From positions 1 through 12,568 of the forward strand of contig CAZBXB010000018.1 in NCBI GenBank assembly GCA_964496075.1: 12,568 bases of DNA, written 5' to 3'. The notes under the pieces are model-generated. The model saw only the letters and a program-made list of their open reading frames with translations. It did not search any database and was not told the DNA's origin. This DNA is from UBA1372 sp964496075 (GTDB taxonomy: Bacteria; Patescibacteriota; Microgenomatia; UBA12405). The translations under genes were made by a program, and so were the position numbers. Below, in pieces: positions 7,901-12,568 of this stretch; within the stretch, counting starts at the first letter, position 1, and the number at the start of each line of letters is the position of its first letter.

Positions 7901-8148
7901 TGACGTGTATCTATGCTTTTGACAATGGGAAAATATGGTAGTTTTTTAACTTGCTCTTGGAGATAAGTTTTGGAAGTGAGTTGATAATATTGAGATTTTA
8001 GTAGTTGGTTGGTTGATGTAATTTGGTTTAAAGTTTGGCTATTAGTTTGATAAGTTTGGCTAAGACTAACTAAATTAACAGTCACAAAAAAGGAAACAAT
8101 GACTTGGATTAGTAAAACAATGATAGTGGAGATTAAGTATGATTTCAT
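7897..8148 (-). CDS. FtsL-like divisome protein
   Basis: An 83-residue bitopic protein: a short N-terminus, one membrane segment (about 5-28), then a Gln/Thr/Ser-rich stretch likely to form a coiled coil (about 30-70), with leucines at spacings compatible with heptads. Sequence identity alone would not name it. The call rests on size, topology and position between rsmH and the class B PBP, exactly where ftsL lies in dcw clusters. FtsL links FtsB/FtsQ and activates the FtsWI synthase at the septum. Both ends are ATGA overlaps (with rsmH upstream and ftsI downstream), so its translation is probably tied to both neighbours. No cleavable signal peptide is apparent. Confidence 0.7.
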   Translation of the reverse strand: MKSYLISTIIVLLIQVIVSFFVTVNLVSLSQTYQTNSQTLNQITSTNQLLKSQYYQLTSKTYLQEQVKKLPYFPIVKSIDTRQ

Positions 8149-9029
8149 ACGACAGAAAAGCTTCTTAATAAGGCTGATCGACTAAGTGGGTTTAGCTTTA
8201 TTTCGTCAAAACTTGGTTTGGTTTTGGTAGGATTTTGAATAGTCCCTTTTTGAAGCTGAGTTTTTATAAAATTTTTAACAAGACGGTCTTCGGTTGAGTG
8301 AAAGGTGATGATAGCTATGTGGCCATTGTTTTTAACAATACTTAGGCTATCGATTAGGGCTTGGGACAAGTTTTTCAATTCGTCATTGACGGTAATTTTT
8401 AAAGCCAGAAAAACTTTGGTGGCCGGGTGAAGTCTGCTTTGGTAATGGTGTGATTGGTATACATCCTTTATTAATTTGGCCAGTTTGTCGGCAGTATTAA
8501 GGGGATTCTGTTTTCTGGTGTTAACTATGGTGTTGGCGATAGCTTGACTATACTTTTCCTGGCCGAGTTTTGAAAAAAGATCAAAGAGCTGGGTTTGACT
8601 ATAAGTGTTAATAATCTGACTGGCGGTTAAAGTTTGAGTATGGGGGTTAATCCGCATGTCCAGAGAAACTTGGTCGTCAAATGAGAATCCCCTATCTTGT
8701 GAAATTTGCTGTCCTTGACTTAGGCCTAAATCAAACAAGATACCGTCAACAGGTTTTTTAATATATTTTTGGAAAATAGTGGCAATGTTTTTGAAATTGT
8801 CATTAATGCCGGTAAAATTGGTATTAAGTTTGTTTTCTCTAATTCTGGTGATTGCTAATTTCAGATTGGCAGGGTCAAATTCAATACCAAAGACGGTAGC
8901 ACCCCGGCTTAGGAGTTCGATAGTGTGGCCGGCGTTACCCAAAGTGGCGTCGATGTAGATCTTGGTCGGGTCTGGTGTGAGGTGGTCAATTACTTGATTT
9001 AATAAAACAGGAGTGTGATAGCTATTCAT
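8145..9029 (-). CDS. rsmH: 16S rRNA (cytosine1402-N4)-methyltransferase RsmH
   Basis: A 294-residue SAM-dependent methyltransferase (formerly MraW) that methylates N4 of C1402 in the 16S decoding centre. It shows the family start YHTPVLL, the SAM-binding DATLGNAGHT (28-37), FDLGLSQGQ, DRGFSF, LDMRI, the family motif HPATKVFLALKITVNDEL and ITFHSTEDRLVKNF, and ends with the usual basic NPLSRSALLR segment. I start it at MNSYHTPVLL. An in-frame ATG at 9113 would add 28 residues that are only the shadow of the upstream gene and not part of the family. With this start it overlaps the upstream membrane-protein gene by 8 bases and reaches ftsL through ATGA. No mraZ precedes it, unlike most dcw clusters. 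Confidence 0.95.
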   Translation of the reverse strand: MNSYHTPVLLNQVIDHLTPDPTKIYIDATLGNAGHTIELLSRGATVFGIEFDPANLKLAITRIRENKLNTNFTGINDNFKNIATIFQKYIKKPVDGILFDLGLSQGQQISQDRGFSFDDQVSLDMRINPHTQTLTASQIINTYSQTQLFDLFSKLGQEKYSQAIANTIVNTRKQNPLNTADKLAKLIKDVYQSHHYQSRLHPATKVFLALKITVNDELKNLSQALIDSLSIVKNNGHIAIITFHSTEDRLVKNFIKTQLQKGTIQNPTKTKPSFDEIKLNPLSRSALLRSFSVV

Positions 9030-9714
9030 TGAAATATTCAGTGGCAATTTTGGTTTCATCTTGACTACTAAAGCCAGGAGAAATTGATAGAACCTTGCCT
9101 TTACCGGTACCACTGGAGAAAACAGAATAGTTATTATTATAGTTCTTTAGAAGAAGGAAAAACTCGTTTTGAGATGGGCTGGCTTCTAAGATAAAATCAC
9201 CTAAAGTCAGGCCATCTTTTTTGACCTGAGGGGTGTTTGAGAGCACAAAGTCAGTGTCATAGAGAGCAATTTGATTGTTTTTGGTGGTAAAGGCAATATG
9301 TAAGCTACCTCCGTTAATACCTTCATCATATTTATATTTACAGCCGTTAGTACAACTGGCAGTACCTAAGAGGAGGTCTTTTTCAATGGTGTCGGAATCG
9401 ACGTCGACCATACCACTAAGACCTTTTTCGATGTCTAAGCCTTCGTCTTGAGCATTGTAAATCAGTTCGTATTCAATAGATCTGATTTCATCAGTAATAC
9501 TATCGATGATTAGCTTTAGTTCGTGTCCGTCAGCTCTAGGAATTAAGGAGATGTGAGGTCTTTTACTAAGTTCGATTTCGACAAGTTTAGGTGTAGGTGT
9601 TGGTTCGACCTGGCTTTGGTCATCTTTTTTACCACGGAAGATAAAAATAAGAAAAATAAGTATAGATAGACCGAGAGCAATTAGTCCAAATTTGATGATA
9701 TTTTTATTTGGCAT
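9022..9714 (-). CDS. Single-pass membrane protein of unknown function in the mraZ position
   Basis: A 230-residue protein I do not recognise. It has a basic N-terminus, one strongly hydrophobic segment (about 8-27), a positive stop (RGKK, 27-30), an acidic and Gln-rich stretch, a PTPTPK linker (38-43), then about 185 residues rich in alternating hydrophobic residues. This suggests a beta-sandwich domain displayed outside the membrane, with type II-like topology or a lipid-free anchor. Two cysteines (Cys121 and Cys125, CTNGC) could form a tight disulfide loop. It sits between glyS (19-base gap) and rsmH (8-base overlap), so it is co-expressed with the division operon. A cell-envelope or divisome role is a guess from context. 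No catalytic motif is visible. Confidence 0.75.
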   Translation of the reverse strand: MPNKNIIKFGLIALGLSILIFLIFIFRGKKDDQSQVEPTPTPKLVEIELSKRPHISLIPRADGHELKLIIDSITDEIRSIEYELIYNAQDEGLDIEKGLSGMVDVDSDTIEKDLLLGTASCTNGCKYKYDEGINGGSLHIAFTTKNNQIALYDTDFVLSNTPQVKKDGLTLGDFILEASPSQNEFFLLLKNYNNNYSVFSSGTGKGKVLSISPGFSSQDETKIATEYFNE

Positions 9715-9733
9715 GATTTTATTATGGCAGAAA

Positions 9734-11044
9734 TTATAAATTTGACAATTTATCAGCTAGCCAGGAGTTAATTTCGTCTGTTTTGATACGTATTTGCTTA
9801 GTTGTGTCTCTATCTCTAATTGTGACAGTGTCATCGTCTAAAGTTTGATAGTCAACCACCAAACACCAGGGAGTACCGATTTCGTCTTGTCTCCTATACT
9901 TTTTACCAATATTGCTACTATCATCCCAATCGGTAGAATAGTTGACGCTAAGGGAGTCATAAATGGCCTTGGCTTTGTCAATAAGTTTGGGTTTGTTACT
10001 GGCCAACGGGAAGATGGCAATTTTGTAAGCTGCTATCTTGGGACTGATTTTTAAGACGGTTCTTTCTTTGCCATCATCTAGCTTTTCTTCGTGATAGGCA
10101 TCAAGAATTAGGAAAAAGAAAGTTCGATCAACTCCACCTGAGGTTTCGGCTATCCAGGGAATATATTTTTCGTGAGTAACCGGATCTTGATAAGAAAGGT
10201 CTTGGCCACTAAATTTGGAATGTTGACTTAAATCATAATCGCCCCTCCAGTGGATACCTTCCATTTCTGACCAGCCCCAAGGGGCATTGTATTCAATATC
10301 GAAGGCTTTCTTGGCATAGAAAGCAAGCTCATCCGGTTGATGTTGTCTAAACCTAAGGTCATCCTTGTTGGTGAATAGTGATTTGTACCAATCCATTCTG
10401 GTCTGTTTCCAGTATTCATACCATTTATCCATTTCGTCCGGATGAACAAAATATTGAATATCCCATTGTTCGAATTCTCTGGAACGGTATAAAAAGTTTT
10501 TGGGATTGACTTCATTTCTAAAAGCTTTACCAATTTGGGCTATACCAAAAGGAACTTTAACTCTGGTTGAATCAACAATGTTTTTGAAATCAAGATAAAT
10601 GTTCTGACAAGCCTCACCTCGAAGATAAGTTTTGGTTTTCTCCCCTTCTACGACTCCAACTTCCGTTTCAAAAAGGATATTGAATTTTTTTGGAGCAGTG
10701 AACTCTCCCCCGCAGTCGGGACATTTATCTTTTGATTCTATTAGATCCAGTCGGAATCTTTTATGGCAAGATTTGCATTCAACCATTTCGTCGGCAAAGT
10801 TTTTGACATGGCCTGATGCATGCCAGACTTGGGGATGGGTAATAATAGTTCCATCGATACCAACCACATCCATTCTCTTAATGACATTATCTGACCACCA
10901 CAGATTTTTAAGATTATATTTCATGAGTGAACCAATTGGGCCAAAATCAAAAAATCCTTGAATACCGCCGTATATTTCTGAATTTTGAAAAACTATACCT
11001 CTTCTTTTACAAAGAGAGACGATGCTGGCTACTTTATCTTCCAT
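9734..11044 (-). CDS. glyS: Glycyl-tRNA synthetase, single-chain dimeric type
   Basis: A 436-residue class II synthetase of the archaeal/eukaryotic and Thermus-like alpha2 GlyRS kind, charging tRNA-Gly. In order it shows the N-terminal core (RGIVFQNSEIYGG, then FFDFGPIG), an inserted zinc knuckle with Cys90, Cys93, Cys108 and Cys111, motif 2 (GKAFRNEV, then FLYRSREFEQ, 172-192), a motif 3 region AETSGGVDRTFFF (299-311), and a C-terminal HGTP anticodon-binding domain (from about 335). Motif 3 has Thr where EPS is usual. No separate alpha and beta subunits are present. It is the first gene of the collinear cell wall run and may be transcribed from a promoter just inside the 3' end of the preceding phosphatase-like gene. 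No Shine-Dalgarno site is seen before the ATG. Confidence 0.95.
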   Translation of the reverse strand: MEDKVASIVSLCKRRGIVFQNSEIYGGIQGFFDFGPIGSLMKYNLKNLWWSDNVIKRMDVVGIDGTIITHPQVWHASGHVKNFADEMVECKSCHKRFRLDLIESKDKCPDCGGEFTAPKKFNILFETEVGVVEGEKTKTYLRGEACQNIYLDFKNIVDSTRVKVPFGIAQIGKAFRNEVNPKNFLYRSREFEQWDIQYFVHPDEMDKWYEYWKQTRMDWYKSLFTNKDDLRFRQHQPDELAFYAKKAFDIEYNAPWGWSEMEGIHWRGDYDLSQHSKFSGQDLSYQDPVTHEKYIPWIAETSGGVDRTFFFLILDAYHEEKLDDGKERTVLKISPKIAAYKIAIFPLASNKPKLIDKAKAIYDSLSVNYSTDWDDSSNIGKKYRRQDEIGTPWCLVVDYQTLDDDTVTIRDRDTTKQIRIKTDEINSWLADKLSNL

Positions 11045-11060
11045 GATTTGAGTTTATCAA

Positions 11061-11076
11061 AAATTTATGTAAATTT
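11061..11076. promoter_or_regulatory. Perfect AT palindrome in the glyS leader
   Basis: The bases AAATTTA-TG-TAAATTT form a perfect inverted repeat with 7-base arms and a 2-base centre, 17 to 32 bases before the glyS start. It could be a repressor site or simply an AT-rich coincidence. It is too AT-rich for a stable RNA hairpin. Confidence 0.3.
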
Positions 11077-11086
11077 GATGGTTGAG

Positions 11087-11099
11087 GATACAAAGTATC
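11087..11099. promoter_or_regulatory. Short inverted repeat in the glyS leader
   Basis: GATAC-AAA-GTATC is a perfect inverted repeat with 5-base arms and a 3-base loop, between the phosphatase-like gene and glyS. On the minus strand it lies downstream of the proposed promoter, so it would be in the leader RNA. No U-run follows, so it is not a standard terminator. Confidence 0.25.
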
Positions 11100-11113
11100 G
11101 GGCGTAAATGAAA

Positions 11114-11142
11114 AGTATATTTTAAAATGACCAATTTATTAA
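11114..11142 (-). promoter_or_regulatory. Candidate promoter for the glyS-mur operon
   Basis: On the minus strand, TTAATA (11137-11142) and TATACT (11114-11119) are 17 bases apart and match the -35 and -10 consensus at 4 and 5 of 6 positions. Transcription would begin about 60 bases before glyS, leaving both small palindromes in the leader. It overlaps the 3' end of the upstream gene. In AT-rich DNA such matches also arise by chance. Confidence 0.35.
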
Positions 11143-11526
11143 TGAACAAATTTTTTCTTTTATTACATCTCGTACATCTGTCTTATCTAGTGTCATTTTG
11201 TAAGGATCGTTGATATCCCAAAAAGTTATTTTTTTAGATTTAAGTAATAAATTCGGACATAGCTCTTTTTTACACATGACTATAATTTTTTCACTTTTAT
11301 CTATAATTTTTTGATTAATAGTTTTTACTTTTGCTTGAGAGATATCAATACCTAACTCAATCATGGTGTCAACAACTTTTTGAGCAGGATTACCGTATTT
11401 TGCCGGGGTATCTTTTTGTATTCCAGCACTCCAAGAATCGTTTGAATTTGTGAAATGGTTATAAAAAGCTTCCGCCATCTGACTCATTCCAACGTTACCC
11501 ATACAAACAAACAAAATTTTTTTCAT
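11122..11526 (-). CDS. Low-molecular-weight phosphatase/arsenate reductase-like protein, P-loop Arg replaced
   Basis: A 134-residue protein of the LMW-PTP/thioredoxin-linked ArsC fold. The N-terminus KKILFVCMGNVGMSQMAEAF matches the family P-loop CxGNxxRSQMAEA, with Cys8 in place. Position 14, where the family has the phosphate-binding arginine, is Met (codon ATG). A later pair, Cys85 and Cys90 (MCKKELCP), resembles the redox cysteines of ArsC, although their spacing is shorter than CX6C. FWDINDP (102-108) matches the conserved WxxxDP with Asp107. Length is typical. The family reduces arsenate or removes phosphate from tyrosine. With the arginine gone, normal catalysis is doubtful, and it may bind rather than turn over its ligand. 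It has its own well-formed promoter with an operator-like palindrome and is 77 bases from glyS, so it is probably regulated apart from the mur operon. Confidence 0.8.
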   Translation of the reverse strand: MKKILFVCMGNVGMSQMAEAFYNHFTNSNDSWSAGIQKDTPAKYGNPAQKVVDTMIELGIDISQAKVKTINQKIIDKSEKIIVMCKKELCPNLLLKSKKITFWDINDPYKMTLDKTDVRDVIKEKICSLINWSF

Positions 11527-11554
11527 CTTATTTCAATCGTTTATTTTAAAAAAT

Positions 11555-11583
11555 ATTATACTGAACGTTTCAGTATGTGTGAA
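11555..11583 (-). promoter_or_regulatory. Strong sigma70-type promoter of the ArsC-like gene
   Basis: On the minus strand TTCACA (11578-11583) and a perfect TATAAT (11555-11560) are separated by exactly 17 bases. Transcription would start near 11548, about 22 bases before the ATG at 11526. This is the best promoter in the window. Confidence 0.68.
11558..11576. promoter_or_regulatory. Operator-like palindrome between -35 and -10
   Basis: ATACTGAA-ACG-TTCAGTAT (minus strand) is a perfect inverted repeat with 8-base arms and a 3-base centre. It fills the promoter spacer and covers half of the -10 box, the classic place for a repressor to block RNA polymerase. The regulator is not identified, and no HTH regulator gene other than the winged helix of the Fic protein is visible here. 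Confidence 0.6.
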
Positions 11584-11630
11584 GTTGACAAATGCTTTTC
11601 ACTAGTCAATATTAACAAATCTTAACTATA

Positions 11631-11768
11631 TTATTGACCTCTTCGACTAAGATCCTCTGCAACTTTTTGCATAAGGACTAAGCCAACTCTTTCTCTTAAA
11701 CTTAACGCACAGGAATCTAATGGAACTTGGGGTGCATCAAAACCTGTTTTATTTTTATTTTCAGTCAT
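11631..11768 (-). CDS. Small ORF, 45 residues, unknown
   Basis: ATG at 11766-11768 to TAA at 11631-11633 encodes 45 residues starting MTENKNKTGFDAPQ and ending VAEDLSRRGQ. A polar N-terminal third is followed by a stretch (about 20-42) that would make an amphipathic helix with heptad-like Leu/Val spacing, and one Cys at 20. An in-frame TAA lies two codons before the ATG, so this is the only possible ATG start. A consensus extended -10 (TGCTATAAT) is 23 bases upstream, which is the main reason to believe it. No ribosome binding site is seen, as elsewhere in this window. I do not recognise a family. It could be a small regulator or a chance frame. It lies between the Fic gene and the ArsC-like gene, same strand. 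Confidence 0.45.
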   Translation of the reverse strand: MTENKNKTGFDAPQVPLDSCALSLRERVGLVLMQKVAEDLSRRGQ

Positions 11769-11790
11769 TTGTTATAGTTTTGTATAGTTG

Positions 11791-11799
11791 ATTATAGCA
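11791..11799 (-). promoter_or_regulatory. Extended -10 promoter of the small ORF
   Basis: On the minus strand the bases TGCTATAAT give a perfect -10 box with the TGn extension. No good -35 is found at 16 to 18 bases upstream, which extended -10 promoters do not need. Transcription would begin about 16 bases before the small ORF's ATG. Confidence 0.5.
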
Positions 11800-11999
11800 A
11801 ATTTAGGTGAACTTGATGGCTGACAGGGAGGCGGACAGGTAGGGGTGAATTTTTTGAGGTGAATTGTTGACGTGTATTTTTTATAGTGAGGTTTCAATCC
11901 TCTATTTCGGGATAAATGTGGAACTCGACGTGAGTGAAGTAGTTATTATTTGGGCTTAAATAGCAAAAGTTAATCCCAGCATAAGAATAAGCAATGACC
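11800..11999. other. Intergenic stretch between the small ORF and the Fic gene
   Basis: No gene with a usable start, no RNA gene and no clear terminator is seen here. The part 11815-11850 is unusually GC-rich and purine-rich on the plus strand for this window. GGTGAA occurs three times (11806, 11844, 11858), the last two within an imperfect direct repeat. A 42-codon open frame without a start codon (12022 down to 11894) begins inside the Fic 3' end. Confidence 0.5.
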
Positions 12000-12568
12000 T
12001 TACTGGCCTCCTGCCAATTCAGCTAATTTTGAAGTCGGCTTGTACTGTACATACTTACCTGAACGTTCCTTGTCTAAAAACCCATCTCTTTCAAGCTGGT
12101 AAATGTCTCTTATGGAAGTAGCACGGCTTACTCCATTTATAGTCGAATGCGAAACGATGGTAGTGTAGCTGTCAGGATCGGATAGTAGATAATGAATTAA
12201 ATGCTTCTGTCTATCGTTTAGTTTGACTTGGTCTTTTAATAACTTATCAATTCTTTTATTCTCAATAACTTGTTCGTCGACATAATTATCGAAAGCTTCA
12301 ATTGCTTGCAATATCTTCCTCATGTGGTAATCATAAAAGTAAGTAAAGTCTAAGTCATCTTGTTCGCTATACATATATGCTTTCGCGTATTGTACGGGGG
12401 ATTTTTTAATGATTGTCGAAATTGGTAGGTAAATGAAAGACCAATAATTTTTTCTTAGTAAATACCAATAAAACAAGGCCCTTGCTAGTCTTCCGTTACC
12501 GTCAGTAAATGGATGTAGATAAGCTAGCCAAAAATGGATTATTATTGCTTTTATAACTATTTCATCAA
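12000..12568 (-). CDS. Fic-domain protein with C-terminal winged helix (5' part outside window)
   Basis: The last 188 residues of a Fic protein, which runs off the right edge. The reading frame stays open to 12566, so the gene starts beyond the window. The Fic active-site loop HPFTDGNGR is complete (12515 to 12489, minus strand), with the catalytic His and the anion-binding GNGR. It is preceded by the helix IKAIIIHFWLAYL and followed by LARALFYWYLLRK, as in the large COG3177-type Fic family. The C-terminal 70 residues (LNDRQKHLIHYLL to GKYVQYKP) read as a winged helix, common in such Fic proteins and often linked to autoregulation or DNA binding. The family transfers AMP from ATP to hydroxyl side chains. 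Whether an inhibitory helix (S/TxxxE) exists cannot be seen, as it would lie in the missing N-terminus. Confidence 0.9.
   Translation of the reverse strand, partial: DEIVIKAIIIHFWLAYLHPFTDGNGRLARALFYWYLLRKNYWSFIYLPISTIIKKSPVQYAKAYMYSEQDDLDFTYFYDYHMRKILQAIEAFDNYVDEQVIENKRIDKLLKDQVKLNDRQKHLIHYLLSDPDSYTTIVSHSTINGVSRATSIRDIYQLERDGFLDKERSGKYVQYKPTSKLAELAGGQ

Noticed and set aside
9030..9113. Longer rsmH start adding 28 residues
   Set aside because: The added residues are an out-of-frame reading of the upstream membrane-protein gene, and RsmH proteins begin close to the YHTPVLL motif.
11844..11870. Tandem GGTGAATT(T)TTTGA-like direct repeat
   Set aside because: Two imperfect copies only, of 14 and 13 bases, without further structure; mentioned in the intergenic entry but not treated as a repeat element.
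11889..11900. A GTTTCAATCCTC-like string reminiscent of a CRISPR repeat end
   Set aside because: Only one copy is present, with no spaced repeats on either side.
11885..11900. GAGG...CCTC stem after the Fic gene as a terminator (minus strand)
   Set aside because: Four base pairs with a 7-base loop and no U-run directly after it; too weak to call.
1..12568. tRNA genes, rRNA, insertion sequences or phage attachment sites
   Set aside because: No GTTCRANNC-type T-arm within a cloverleaf, no rRNA-like stretch, no transposase motifs and no long flanking repeats were found by reading both strands.
1..12568. Alternative genetic code (UGA as glycine)
   Set aside because: TGA stops occur exactly at the natural ends of rsmH, ftsL, murE, the GNAT gene, the Mpl/MurC-like ligase and murA, in ATGA overlaps or next to their neighbours' starts, so UGA is a stop here.

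Overview
The window looks like part of a chromosome from a Patescibacteria/CPR bacterium, most plausibly Microgenomates-like. This is inferred from low GC, very compact genes in one direction, small divergent versions of the Mur proteins, a single-chain GlyRS of the archaeal/eukaryotic dimeric type, and no mraZ before rsmH. Several genes end in TGA at their natural end (murA, the Mpl-like ligase, the GNAT gene, murE, ftsL, rsmH). The code is therefore standard, which argues against the UGA-Gly lineages Gracilibacteria and Absconditabacteria. The taxonomic call rests on gene content and style, not on a marker tree.

All supported genes lie on the minus strand and read right to left. Positions 11044 down to 22 hold one tightly packed division and cell wall (dcw-like) operon: glyS, a single-pass membrane protein of unknown function, rsmH, an ftsL-like gene, a class B PBP (ftsI-like), murE, an unexpected Ate/Bpt-like aminoacyl-tRNA transferase (GNAT fold), an Mpl/MurC-type ligase, murA, mraY and a cytoplasmic NlpC/P60-type protein. 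Five junctions are 4-base ATGA overlaps, two more genes overlap by 8 and 19 bases, and the remaining gaps are 14 to 24 bases. Clear Shine-Dalgarno sites are essentially absent. MurA, the Mpl/MurC-like enzyme, MurE and MraY make and lipid-link the stem-peptide precursor, the PBP cross-links it, and FtsL organises the divisome. The extra transferase and the cysteine peptidase probably modify, trim or recycle stem peptides. murB, murD, murF, murG, ftsW, ftsA and ftsZ are not in the window.

Positions 11045 to 12568 are more accessory. They hold a low-molecular-weight phosphatase/ArsC-like protein whose P-loop arginine is methionine, a strong promoter for it with a perfect palindrome in the spacer, a 45-residue small ORF with its own extended -10 promoter, about 230 bases with no convincing gene, and the C-terminal 188 residues of a Fic-domain protein that runs off the right edge.

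The best candidate for something undescribed is the aminoacyl-tRNA transferase-like gene between murE and the Mpl/MurC-like ligase, in an operon headed by glycyl-tRNA synthetase. Together they suggest tRNA-dependent modification of peptidoglycan precursors by a protein outside the FemABX family. That is inference from sequence motifs and context.
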